From the NCBI GenBank assembly GCA_003427395.1, contig BFEA01000634.1, positions 687,433 through 730,231 on the forward strand: 42,799 nucleotides of DNA. Reading direction: 5' to 3'. This document shows positions 30,746 through 42,218 of this stretch, one piece after another. The stretch comes from Chara braunii (taxonomy: Eukaryota; Streptophyta; Charophyceae; Charales; Characeae). How positions within the stretch are numbered: position 1 is the first letter of the stretch; every line of letters begins with the position of its first letter. The notes under the pieces are model-generated. The model saw only the letters and a list, made by a program, of their open reading frames with translations. It was not told the DNA's origin and ran no database searches. The position numbers were made by a program, and so were the translations under genes.

Positions 30746-31184
30746 TGTATCCGCCATTCGAATGATGGTGGCGCCATTCCGCGATTTTGCAGGTGGGCAT
30801 TGCAATCGTCCGAAGCAGCAAGCAATCGCAGGTGTCGCCAACCCTCACGGCCGAAAATGCCCGTCGCGCGCCGGGACCACCCGCCCTTGCCAGCGACACA
30901 GCCATCTCGTCGCCGTCTCCCCCGCAGTCTACCTCGCTTCTCTCTCTCTCCCTCGTCGCCATATCCCTCGCCTCGCCATCTCCTTCGCGTCGCAATCTCC
31001 CACGTCTCCATTCGCGGTTTTGCCCTCTCACGCGTCGGCACCTCCCTTTTCTCGCGTCGCGACACGCGTCGTCGTATTACGGTTTGAGATCATCAACCAA
31101 GTCGCCGGGGCCATTGTTTCCAACAACAGTTGTAAATCAAGGAAAGAAAAGGTGCGTTCTCTCACTCATTCTATCTCCCTTTCT

Positions 31185-31507
31185 CATCTCTCTCTGTCTC
31201 ACTCCCCCTCTCTCTCTCTCTATTTGGCTCTGNNNNNNNNNNNNNNNNNNNNNNNNNNNNNNNNNNNNNNNNNNNNNNNNNNNNNNNNNNNNNNNNNNNN
31301 NNNNNNNNNNNNNNNNNNNNNNNNNNNNNNNNNNNNNNNNNNNNNNNNNNNNNNNNNNNNNNNNNNNNNNNNNNNNNNNNNNNNNNNNNNNNNNNNNNNN
31401 NNNNNNNNNNNNNNNNNNNNNNNNNNNNNNNNNNNNNNNNNNNNNNNNNNNNNNNNNNNNNNNNNNNNNNNNNNNNNNNNNNNNNNNNNNNNNNNNNNNN
31501 NNNNNNN

Positions 31508-31576
<69 letters not shown>

Positions 31577-31660
31577 CTCTCCCTCTCTCTCTCTCCCTCC
31601 CTCTCTATCTCTCTCTCTGTCTCTCTTTCTCTCGCCATCTCCACCGATCTGAAAAGTCAT
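31185..31660. repeat. CT-rich microsatellite interrupted by an assembly gap
   Basis: CT tracts flank 275 N (31233-31507). No gene can be judged across the gap; the sequence from 31661 to 32145 shows another short CT tract (about 31898-31912) and no ORF. Confidence 0.9.
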
Positions 31661-32145
31661 GCCATGCTGGGTTTGCGTAGACCGTTAGAATGCCCACACA
31701 TGCACGCAATCTGTAGTCGGGATTCGCGCGGTGGCGATTACATTGGGTTCAATCACCGCGAACGAGCAGTGTCGTGTGATCCAACAGGGATTTCTCTCCG
31801 TGAGTCCGATGTGTGATCAGGGTGACGTTCGGGGCCATTTGATCGTGACGTTTGATTGGGCCGTGTGATGAAGGCGAAGATCGCCTCTCTGTCACACTCT
31901 CTCTCTCTCTCGCTATCTATTTATCTCTCTTTCTGTCTTTTATCTCGTTCGTTTTACTGCGCTTGTCTGTATCGTACGCACAAAGTTTGCGAATGTAACT
32001 GACAAGCGCAGACAAACGAATGAGACAGAACCAACAGCTTCGTGTTCCACCACGATCATCGTCCCCGTCGTCAGTTTTCTATCAGTGCCTCTATGTCGTT
32101 CGTCTTTTCTGTCGGCCTGCTTTCGCGAATCTAGTTCCATTGGCG

Positions 32146-32320
32146 ACCACTCGCCCCGATCAGATGGCACACTCACACGTCCACGTGGCAGTTCCTGAAC
32201 AAGCGTGGGCACGCTGATGGATGTGGGGCTCTATGTGGCAACAAAATGTTGTCGAATGGAGCCCCGCACCCATCAGCGTGGCCACGCATGATCAGGACTT
32301 GACACGTGGATGTGTGTGCC
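32146..32320. repeat. Foldback element, copy 1
   Basis: It begins ACCACTCGCCCCGATCAGAT and its second half is largely the reverse complement of the first (GGGGCTCTAT facing GGAGCCCCGC, CCATCAGCGTGGCCACGC facing GCACGCTGATGG). The right arm stops short at GTGTGTGCC. Confidence 0.8.
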
Positions 32321-32454
32321 GTCGTGTTCAACTACCATCTTGGTCCTCGTCGTTAGTTTGTCTTCAGTGCCTCTATTTCGTTTGTCTTATGCGTTGGCCT
32401 GTTTCTTTCCCGAACTTACCTCGGGGTGCGTTTGCGGATCTCGTTCCATTGGCG

Positions 32455-32649
32455 ACCACTCGCCCCGATCACATGGCACACTCAAACGTCCACGTGTCAG
32501 TTCCTGAACAAGCGTGTGCACGCTGATGGATGCGAGGCTCTATGCGGCAGCAGAATGTTGTCCAATAAAGCCCCGCACCCATCAGCGTGGCCACGCATGT
32601 TTAGGACTTGACATGTGGACGTGTGAGTGTGCCATCTGATCGGGGCGAG
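32455..32649. repeat. Foldback element, copy 2
   Basis: Same foldback sequence as copy 1, but with the outer right arm GCCATCTGATCGGGGCGAG retained. About 100 bp upstream of copies 1 and 2 are also similar (CAGTGCCTCTAT, GTTCCATTGGCGACC), so the pair arose by a duplication of about 309 bp. Confidence 0.8.
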
Positions 32650-32680
32650 ATGAAGGAGTTTCGGGAGCAAGAATGCATGC

Positions 32681-32900
32681 GTTTCATTGACGATCACTCG
32701 CCCCGATCAGATGGCACACTCAGACGCCCACGTGTCACGTCCTGAACAAGCATGGCCACGCTGATGGATGCGGGGCTCTATGCGATAACGGAATGTTGTC
32801 GAATAGAGCCCCGCATCCATCAGCGTGGCCACGCATGTGTAGGAGCTGACATGTGGACGTGTTTGTGTGCCATCTGATCGGGGCGAGTGGTCACCAACGA
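32681..32900. repeat. Foldback element, copy 3 (most complete)
   Basis: Arms of about 86 bp (about 32696-32781 and 32803-32888) face each other around a loop of about 21 bases. Innermost and outermost parts match best, for example CCACGCTGATGGATGCGG with its complement. The match continues weakly outward (TTTCATTGACGATCACTCG against the complement of CGAGTGGTCACCAACGAAA). No ORF. Confidence 0.85.
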
Positions 32901-33769
32901 AATGGGACCCGCGAATGTAGCCCGAGAATGTTGTGACACGCCCTTCGAGATTGTCTCGTCACTTCATATGTTTTCTTGAAGTGTTACTTGCTTGTCGTCA
33001 ATTTGTTGTCTCTCTCACGAACTGCGATATAAGGATTTCAGTCGTATGTTGTCGAACACGAGAACATGATTTCTCATGAATCGTGTCTCTTCTGGATTGC
33101 ACATGGACTTTCTTTTCGCCGAATTAATTTTTATTGCGCTCAGTTTGTTTATTCGTTCTCCGCGTAAGTCGTGTCGTGCAGTTCTCTCGGCGTTCGGTTC
33201 TGTATCCGTAAATTGTCCTCCACATTCATCGAATTTTTCACATTTTTCGTCACTCTTCCTCTCGCCGACACGAACAATTTTTTCTTATATTTCTTTTGTG
33301 TCGTTTTATTAATGGGTCACATTGCGAATTCCGAAATGGACAACACCATCCGTAGGATCTGCACATCCTCTCCTTGTCGACGTCTCTATCGATCTTAGTC
33401 TCCCTTCCGTGTCTATGCGTGTTTTCTGCCTTTCTCCAATCTTCGTGTATCGCAGACAGTCGCTCAACCGATCTTAGGTTGGTCCCCCCTGAGTGCACTA
33501 GCAAATCAGTAATCCGAAGACTGCCACGACAGATCCGAAGACACAGGAGGCGAACGTGTATTCAAATCTTTAAAGCCTATCAAACCTCGCGTCAGCCAAA
33601 CGCCGCGAGGAACCCTTCCGCTGACGTGGACACAGGACAGGACACGGAGCGATCAGATGCTCATAGGGTACATGTCGACGGCGACATGTCTGACCAACCA
33701 GGAGGACGACAGCCCACCCTGTCCACACCATCTTGTGGTGGCACAACAACTAACGTATCCGAGCCACCC
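32901..33769. other. Spacer, no supported gene
   Basis: A/T-richer DNA. A frame on the plus strand from 33374 is open into the palindrome zone but shows no family signature and is crossed by repeat units, so I do not call it. Confidence 0.4.
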
Positions 33770-35353
33770 TTGTTAATTTCAGTTGCATCCGAGCCACAAC
33801 CCACTAAAACTCACGGGGCGACCACTAACCGAGGCACCTCGGCGAAGTTCGGATTAATCCGAACCACACCGACGGCAAATTTAGATTTGTCACATGCTCA
33901 GACGGTATTTACGACGTCGCACGTTCTGATAAACGTGAACGACGAAATCACACGCTGTCAACAGACCGTGCCGTCCATCCACCGGTCCCCGTCTCGGATT
34001 AATCCGAACCACACCTCCAACAGGATAGGGTCCACCCTATGCTCACAGGTCATTGAGGAAAACACGCCATGCCGATGGCCTCCTCTTGTGGTCGGTCGTT
34101 TCTGTCACGCATTGTGCTCATTCGGATGCATCCGAGCCACAACGTAGGTCTTTCGACTCTGCCCAGTTCGGATGTGTCCGAACTAGCCCGCTGTCTTTGT
34201 CTTCGACCATTTGCTCTACGAAGGGTAGTCTGATAACGAGGGTTAACGATGCCTCGGATTCATGCAACTAAAACGAGTCCGCATGGTGACGCTCGGGTGG
34301 AAGAAAGACGAGCTCCAAACTTGTGCTGAGACTACAGCAAACGTGTCTATTATTTGAATTGGGCGAGCAAGAACCAACTAAAACTCACGAGGACGACAAC
34401 ATCCCCCGTGATGATGAACATATTATAATGACACACTTCGGCAATCGCGGGGAACGGTGTGTGGTGGGGCGACAATAAATCGAAGCGCCTCGGCGAAGTC
34501 GGATTAGTCCGAACCACACCGATGGCTTGCTCGGATTTACCACATGCGCAGAGGGTATTGACGACGTCGCACGGTCTGATAAACTTGTACGACGAAAGCA
34601 CACGGTGTCGGCGCAGCCTGTCGTAGTCGCACGTATCGGGACAGCCCCTGTCAAAATCGGATAAATCCGAGCCACACCCGTCTTAAACACTCAAGAACGA
34701 AGACACACCGTGCGAAATTCGGGTGGACCCAAGGACAGCTGGGGAATAACGGACGCTTGGATGGCTGGATGGGCGTCAACAGACCGTGGGGTCCATCCGC
34801 CGGTCCCCGTCTCGGATTAATCCGAGCCACATTTGCGAAGTTCAGGTTCAACCGAACCAAACCTCCGGCAGGATAGGGTTAAACCAGTGCTCACAGGTCG
34901 ATGACGAAAACACGTGTTGTAGATGGCGACCTCTTGTGGACGACCGTCTCTGGACCACGCTGTTCGAATTCGGATGCATCCGAGTCACAACCGTTACCGA
35001 TTCAGAAGGACAAGAAAACTCCAGTTCGGCTTGGTCCGGGCCGAAAGGGGGTGGTCCAAACCGCTTTGGAGCTCGGATGCATCCGAACTACAACGGCGAA
35101 CTTTACAATCCGCTTGTCGACTTCGGATGACACCGTATCACCACGGGGTGCACGTCTTCGTCTGTTGTATCAGTGTTCTAGTGCCTTCTTGCGAGGTATT
35201 GCTTTTCCCGGTGCAGGTGCCTATGCGACGTCAGTTTTTCGACTGCGCCTGCTTCGGATGTATCCGATCTATCCCGCGGTCTTCGTTTTCGACCATTCGT
35301 TCTCTTAAGGGCAGTGTGACGAGGATGGCTCACGATGCCTCGGATTCATCCGA
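33770..35353. repeat. Diverged tandem duplication of about 1 kb, rich in palindromes
   Basis: Copy A (about 33770-34270) and copy B (about 34375-35353) share, in order: AAAACTCACG, CGGCGAAGT with palindrome, GACGACGTCGCAC-type, CCGGTCCCCGTCTCGGATT, CAGGATAGGGT, GCTCACAGGTC, CGGATGCATCCGA, and a segment with TTTTCGACCATTCG-like and CGATGCCTCGGATTCAT. Substitutions and indels separate them, yet most palindromes keep both arms. Confidence 0.8.
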
Positions 35354-35518
35354 AACGTGCAGGCGTGTGGACCACTGCCGTCTAACTATGACTGAACTTC
35401 GTTCTTTTGGGGACCGGGTGACCGATAAAAGAATACGTGTTGTGGGTCGTGGTTGATGTTGGGACGTGCTGACTGTTTTGAGTGCATGTGGGTTCATTTC
35501 CTCCGTGTGTTTCAGAGA

Positions 35519-38500
35519 ATGGCTACACACGGACGAAGTCGCTCCGCTGGTGGTTCCGCCCCGCATGGAGAGGAGCGTCGAGGGATGAGGTCGTCGCCGG
35601 CAAGGGAAACGAGTCAGGGAGGTGGCGGTGGGTAGGAAGAACGACGGGATCAAAACTTGTGGTGCGACTACAACAAACGTCTCTGGTATTTGGACTGGGC
35701 GAGCCAATACGGCTCCAACCCGTTGCAACCACCGTGCGGGCCGCTCTTGTTCGTCGCCGTTCGCGCCGACAGAACGCGTCTCCCAGGGTCCATCATCCAG
35801 TGGGTCGACGATGGCGAATACAATTTCAAGTTTACGTTGAAGAAGCATTACAAAAGTGATGGTTCCGTCGACGACATCGCAAAGCGATGCAAGGTTGCCG
35901 GGAGGATGTTCGGCGGGTACGGCCGGCGTGCGATGTCTTTGCCGTACTTTGTCCCGCTAGCGTCGGGGCACGACGAGGCCGTTCACGTGACAAACTTCCT
36001 CGAGGTCTGGGCGAGATCTGGTACCTCTGTCAGTGTCGTGGACGTCGGACCTGGGACATCGATCAGTGGTCCTGTTGGGTTCGCGGGAGGAGAGTGCCCT
36101 GAAAGGGGGATGGGAGGTCAGGGTGGCCTGCCAGCTACGCCTCCTGATCAAGAGGTGGGCATGTCAGACGACTCGAAGGACGACCATCCGCATGCTCCTT
36201 TGAAACCGGACTTGCATGGATCTCTCCGCCAAGGTTTGCTTGAGGAGTCGACGCCACGTGGAGGCGGCGATGGCGAACGGTTGCGACAGGGCTCAGAATC
36301 GACGACTCCTCGTGGTCTGGTCGAAAGGATCGGTTCGTTCGTTCGTGGCATGCAGGTGGCCGAGGTTTCGCCTGGAGATCGAGCGGGTGGTCCGCAGGTT
36401 CGAGAGGTGCGTGGGTCAGATGAGACGACTTGCCGGGCCCGACCTGCGTCTGCGCAACTGCAGACGGAGTTGAGCCAGGAAGGAGAAGCAAGTGGGAACG
36501 TCGCCGGTGAGGAGGAGGTGTCCGAGCAGGGGCTGTTCCGTGAGAGATCGGCTGAAAAGACTCAGTCGGGAGGCAAGCGCAACTTGCCGAATGAGGAAGA
36601 GCGAGAGGAAGTAGGTGCTCTGAAAAGGCAGAGAAAGGTAGGAGGGAGTGCTCGGGTGCCAACAACACGAGAGGGCGGTTCCCTTGACAAGAGGAAAAGG
36701 GTTCGGGGTGGGGATGAAACGCCAAAAGACTCGTCGACATGGCGAAGAACTGGTGAGTCTTCTGGAAAACGGTCAACGAAAGCAGATGAGGGCGACAGTG
36801 GGGAGGGGGATGACGACGTGGAGATTAACCTCAACGCCTTTAACCTCGACAATGCGTTTTTCCTCGAGATGCAGACAGGGGTGCAGAGGGACGTCGTGTT
36901 GCACATCCATCCCGAAAGAATATTAGCTATTCCAGACAGGGAAGACGCGTACAACCACCGATCCTTGGACGATTTCCTCATTGATACCATCGCGTCGGCT
37001 ATGATCGACTGCTACGAACGTAAAGACATGAGATACACGAAGCCCATTTTCGTTCTCGCTCCGATCGTTTCGCCTCGACAGAACGGCGAGTCTGCTGTGC
37101 GCGTGCTGCCTGCTGACTTCGACAACTCACAACCGGAGAAATACTGGTATTATCCTGTGTGTGGACAGCATAACGCGAGGGTGGCGATGAAGGTGAAAGA
37201 CCATCCCGTGTTTGAGTACTACAACTTCTGTAAATGGTCGTTCAGACCGATCTACTTCCCTGACGACGAGTTCGACGGCTACGCCCATGTCAGCTGCGAA
37301 GACAACATGAAAGACAAGAAGAATCCACCGCGCTTGCAGGTTTTGTCTATGCGGGACATTCGCAATATCTGGAAAATTAAGGGCAAACCGCGTGTGGTGC
37401 TCGGCAATGCGTCGAAGAAAAAGGACGAGGTGCGAAAGTGGGTGCAGTTCATGGCGTTGGCTATGAAGAAGACACCGTACACGCCTTTGTGGAACCTGTC
37501 AACGGAAGAAAAGACAAGAAAGGAATGGGCTGAGAAACTTCGATACTACCTCCCGCTGGCCATGGCAGATGACTCCGTCTTCACTTTGGAGGAGAAGTTC
37601 TATTAGGAGTGGTCGAAAGGGAAACTCCTTGCTTCCGACGGCCGGCGTTGGACTGAAAAGTCGCCCACCCATGAGGAGGTGGCCAAGACAGGTCTCTCCA
37701 CTGTGACTCACAGCCAGGGGCTGAAGAAACACGTCTGGTACGTGAAGGTGGACGACCCTTCGTTGAAAAAGGCCAAGGGGAAGCCAAAGAAAGGCGCGGA
37801 GGAGAAAACTTTTTACGTCCAAGTTCCTGAGCTGGATGTCCACTGCTGGAAGGAATTGGTGGACTTGACGGACCGCGAGAAGAAAAGGCTGTTGAACGGC
37901 GTCTTGAACCTTAACGTCGTGTGGGTTCAAACGAGTAGCAAGAAGTTGGCCGAGTAGGGGAAGTTCAGTGTCAAGGAGATGGTCGACATAATAAAAATGG
38001 ACTGGATTATGCTGAGGCTGTGGTACTACGTAGAGTTCGAGTACGAGGAAATGGATAAGCGGGAGTGGAATGCCAACTCCACGTTCTTCAGGTCCAAGAA
38101 GCCACTGTTGGAAGAGTTCAAGGACAAAGGTCTCGACGACAAGCTTTGGAACGACAGCAGGAAATTTTTCACGGACACCACGTACGTCAACAAGTGCCCT
38201 CAGTTTCTCGGGTGTCAACACGACAATAACATCAAGAGAACGGCGTCCCTCGTCAACGACCAGCATTTTCCGGCGGAGTGGAAGCGTGTCGTCCTTTCGG
38301 TGATCACTGGAGATCGCGCCAAAGGCAAAAAAAAGCCTCGAGGCGTTGATGAATGCATCAACATTTTGTGGACGAGGACAAGCGCCTTTACGACGCTGGC
38401 CCAGTTTAATGTCGACCCACTGAGTGCCATAGATCATAAGGAGGCGCTGGGAAAACTAGGGCATCAGCTACAGTCTCACACTTGCGTGCTCGACTTGTGC

Positions 38501-40480
38501 GGAAGTGTGGACCGTGCGCAATGGGACTCTGGGGCATTCGCGTCTCTGAGTGAGTTGCTGGGCTTCGTTTGTCAGGACTACTGGATATTGGTGGTATTCG
38601 TTCCCTGCCTGTGGAACCTCTCCTTCATGACATCTTTGTCTGCGCTTGGGGCCACCCGATGCTCCATGGGGAAATGGGTTCGGAAGACGACATCGAAGAA
38701 GACGCATCAGTTCGGAAATAGCGTCTGGAAGGAGCCGGATGTGATGAACATCCTTTTCAAAGACGAGGATCCTCGGCTACTGACTCACCCGGTGTACGAG
38801 GGAGCTGTTGCTGAAGACGACGCCGCCGCTCTCTGGAGGAAACAGAAAGTGACACCCACGGATGTGGAGGAGAAGTCTTTCAAGTCCTTGACTTTCGCGG
38901 ACATCGGAAACCTCACCCAGCGGGGGGCTCTGTACAAGGACGGTGAGCGGAATCCGAATCAGTTATGCAATCAGCTTCTTTTCTTCTGTGGTGTGGCGGA
39001 TGCCGTGCTGTTTTTGGGCAAGCCGCACGCGCAGGTGGTGTGGAGTCTGCTTCAGCAGGGAAGGCACGTCTTNGCCGTGGATGGGGACACAACGCAGCTC
39101 GAATACACCGTGCAGTATGTCACCCATGAAGTGTCCTCCAAGACTTACCCAAGCGATTTCCACCATGTTGTAGTCGAGCACGTTTATGACCCGAACAAGG
39201 ACATGATCTTCTAGTTGACTCCGAAGAAAAGGCGCCATTGCGGTCCTCCAGGGCTACCACGGAGCGAGTCGGGCCGGCGCTGTGAGCTTCATTAAGAGGC
39301 TGGAATATGTATTTTTTAACGAGAATGTTATCGATCCTGCCCACTTCACTTTGGATAACTACAAGCTGGCATTCGGTGAGGAGGGCGACTTTAATATCGA
39401 GACTGAGCAGGGGGAGAGCGTTGAGGACGACCTCTTCGATTTGGACGGGCAATTGGCCATCTTCAACGCCCAAGTTTATGAGTCGCCGTCAGTATCCAAA
39501 CCGGGGACACCTCTCGCTACACCCACCTCGGGCGGTCCCACGCCCGTGTCCTCCTCAGCGCCTGTCAAGAGGGGTGGGTTCTCCCGTCTGAGGAGTTCGC
39601 CGGGGGAGCCTATTCGTCTCACACCGCAGCCCGAACGTCTTCGACCCGGCCATCCAGTTCCTCAGGACCATCCGCATCTCAAGGCTCCTGCGACTCCCTT
39701 CCACATGGGCGACAAACACACCTTCTCCACAGCCGAAGATTCGGGCCATGCTATCGTGTGGCACCCAGACCATTTCCAACCAGTCCTTCTCGACGGCGAA
39801 TGGGCAGTGGCTGTGAGGGACGTAAGTGGAGGGTGGATATATGACGATCGTTGGGACCTTGATACATTCAAATCTCGCGCCTACGATGCAGTATTGGAGA
39901 TATTAAGTGAGGTCAATTGACGAAGTAAGCACGACCCTGCTCTGCGCGAATACGGGGACACACTGTTCGATTTATTGCAGCCAAATAAATGGCTGGAAGT
40001 GTCCTCCGCGTTCTACGCCCTTCCGTCAAGCCTGTCAATTAAGCAAGTAGGTTGGGAGTTGCCTGCGGTCACCCCGCTGGCAGGAGTTGTGAAGCGCAAG
40101 TCTCGCGGAAAGGACGGCGAAGGGATGGTGAAGGCGGCGGGCAACGAGGTACCGGAGGTGGAAGCGAACAGCGTTCAACGAAACAGCGGTCTCTGGGGCA
40201 CGCAGGCGGCGGAAAGGGGAAAAAGGGCAGCCGGGAGAAGAAAAAGCCTCGCAGCGGAGAGAAGACAAAGCATCACACAGGAGACGGGCAGGGGTCCGAT
40301 GTCGACCGCGACGAGGACGATGAGGTTCTGGCGGTGACAGGCAGCACCTCAATGGAAACGGGGAACGACTTCAGGCTTGGGTGGATCACGTGGCCTGGCG
40401 AGCAGAACCCTGTGATTAGCTCCACCAGCGCAACACAGTATACTGATGCTGTTGGCGGGGCAGTTGTAGCAAAGAATTGA
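35519..40480 (+). pseudogene. Very long decayed ORF, possible SAM-binding segment, unknown family
   Basis: From ATG 35519 (just after TGTGTTTCAG, an acceptor-like site) the frame runs to about 39,228, interrupted only by TAG at 35633, 37604, 37955 and 39212. A one-base shift near 39230 leads to a frame with TGA at 39918-39920, and another near 40190 leads to the last stop at 40480. The ancestral product was about 1,650 residues. Order: a short conserved N-terminal block WCDYNKRLWYLDWASQYG, a long charged Gly/Ser/Glu/Arg region (about 36100-36820), then a conserved half with VCGQHNARVAMKV and PRGVDECINILW. The stretch LGKPHAQVVWSLLQQGRHV and AVDGDTTQLEY (about 39010-39110) recalls motif I of class-beta DNA methyltransferases; this is weak. 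A hydrophobic segment YWILVVFVPCLWNLSFMTSL occurs at about 38580. No palindrome copy falls inside. Confidence 0.55.
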
Positions 40481-40878
40481 ACTTGCTTCGCTCAACTCCA
40501 AAAATGGTTGGCTGATTGTCTCGGATCTATCCGAACCTCGGAGACGACATCGTCGTCCGGAACTCAGTGCCTTCCGGGAAGCGAGACGACAACATACCAC
40601 GGATCCGGCAGCGACAAGCTCCAACCATGTTCGGTTTCGCCTCAAAAGGAAAATCGGATTAATCCGAACTGGGAAGCCAGTACCGTTGCGAGAGCACAGC
40701 GGTCTGTGGAGCTCGAACGGGTGGTCCGGGTTTCCGAAAACCCTGGCGGCGATATTCGGATTCATCCGTACCAGGAGGACGTGTCCGCAAGGAGCTGCAG
40801 GCAGACTGTCCGACTGAGGGTGAGTTAGCGACCAGTTTCAATGTCGAGCCCCTCACACTCGGAGCCGAATGCCTGGTG

Positions 40879-41644
40879 ATGGTACGCGCTATGTTAGCAG
40901 TCTTAAGCGACTCTCCGGTGAAAGCGGACACGTCGTCGCCGTTGAAAACTATGGGGGCTCGGATGAATCCGAACCAGGGCCCTGTGAGCATGTGCCTCCC
41001 TGATGCAGGTTTGGAGACGACCGTAATTCGGATTCATCCGAGACACACGAACGAAGGACTTGACGGTTGTCGACTTCTGACGACTTTGGACAAGGACGAT
41101 TCCGCCGACGACGGGAGTGATCCGTCACTCGGCGACGTCGGGATGGAGCAACCAGTGCAGCCGACATACGACGACCCCTTGTACTCCGGCCTTCACGACG
41201 AGGCGATGGGAGAGGACATTCTGAAGAAGTCCTCTGACGCTGTTGGAGATAGATTTCTCTATTTGAGTGACGACATTAAAGACACAGCGCACGAGGACAA
41301 GAAGTTAAGGGGGGGAGAGGTGTTGTTGGACATCCATGGGACCTTGAGCACAACACAATACGACACAACGACGATGGAGGAAACCCAACCTATCGATGTT
41401 GTGGACGTCGACGTTCTTTGTCCGGAGACGGACATACTAAAATTGCCCGTCGCGGACGTGGAGGATTTCCGCCATCGGGATGGGGATGAATTCATGTCGT
41501 CTCCGGTCATCGACGTCGACATCTCGAACCTGTCCAGTTTCCCTGTGATTTTGGAGCACGTCGTAGCCGCGTCGACGCGCACGGGGGCGCCAATCGTGCT
41601 GGGACTGCCATCGGTGGGCTCTCGTGACGTGGAAGCTAAGCCTG
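40879..41644 (+). CDS. Acidic protein, exon 1 of a spliced ORF
   Basis: An open frame from ATG 40879 (start uncertain; two palindromes lie inside the first 60 codons) reads an Asp/Val-rich protein, including TQPIDVVDVDVLCPETDILK and DEFMSSPVIDVDISNLSS, up to DVEAKPG. At 41645 the sequence CCTG/GTAAGC is a strong donor. Joining phase 1 to 41851 keeps the frame open. I recognise no family. The Asp-rich repeats suggest disorder. It lies immediately before the Ulp1-like frame and probably belongs to the same transcription unit. Confidence 0.5.
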
Positions 41645-41850
41645 GTAAGCATTGTCTTCCTCTGCTTGCTTCCCGCTCGTCAGCCCGTTCGTGAAGTGTT
41701 GTTTGCTTCGTCGATTTCGGGGAGGTGTGTAGGCGGCCGCCAACTGGATTGTGACGATGTGCTTCGTGAGGTGCTGTTTGCTTGGTTGCTCTTGCGAAGT
41801 TGTGTTGTTGATCTCCTGCTGAACTGTCTGGGTGGCTATTTCTTGTACAG
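41645..41850 (+). other. Predicted 206-nt GT-AG intron
   Basis: Donor CTG/GTAAGC and acceptor TTTCTTGTACAG/GTCG. A pyrimidine-rich 3' part is present, the frame on the left would otherwise stop soon after the donor, and joining gives an open frame on both sides. Confidence 0.6.
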
Positions 41851-42218
41851 GTCGACGAGCTCGTGGACAAACACACATGTCGCAGGAGCTGCCTGCCCTC
41901 GCCAGGTTGTCAGTCCTGGTTGCAGGAGGCACTGGTCGTCGCAATGTCACCGATTTGTTTTCTGGGGAGACTAAACCTCGGGGCCCTCCCAGAAGGGTTG
42001 TCGTGCCCGTATTGGGCCCTTCCGCTAGACTCGTTGCAGAGGCAGCGGGTGTTGCCGAAAAAGAATGCAAGGAATTCCTTCTCGAGGCTTGCAGGGATAT
42101 AAAGAAGGACAGTGGTAGTTTGGAATCAACTGTGTGTGGAAGGTCCAGAAGTAGGGGTGACGTTATGCGTGAACTTTTCGGGCCACAGAGTAGCGGTTCG
42201 TCGGACCATGGCCGCTAG
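41851..42218 (+). CDS. Exon 2 of the acidic spliced ORF
   Basis: Read in the phase set by the donor at 41645, it codes a basic then mixed segment (RRARGQTHMSQELPALARLS, KECKEFLLEACRDIKKDSGS) and ends at TAG 42216-42218. The next frame starts at ATG 42208, overlapping by 11 bp. An undetected frame shift or further splice may join the two. No family recognised. Confidence 0.45.

Larger units (their letters stand above)
21078..41041. repeat. Dispersed palindrome family TCGGAT-NN-ATCCGA
   Basis: Exact 14-bp copies start at 21078, 23856, 24007, 24073, 25277, 25660, 27293, 27434, 27916, 28059, 33850, 33994, 34122, 34657, 34812, 34970, 35073, 35254, 35340, 40521, 40654, 40959 and 41028. Copies with one or two changes start at 24907, 27364, 27672, 28233, 28491, 34168, 34499 and 40756. 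The central two bases vary (GC, GA, CA, TA, TG, TC, AA, GT, CT). Many copies extend into a longer imperfect dyad, with TGTGGY before the left arm and RCCACA after the right arm. None is seen in 1-21,077, in 28.5-33.85 kb, or in the 35.5-40.5 kb ORF. They may be protein-binding sites or element signatures. Confidence 0.9.

Noticed and set aside
33374-34147. 257-codon plus-strand frame
   Set aside because: Runs through the duplicated palindrome units, whose second copy is not open in the same frame; no motif.
36135-36776. Minus-strand frames opposite the charged region of the long ORF
   Set aside because: Shadow frames in low-complexity coding sequence.
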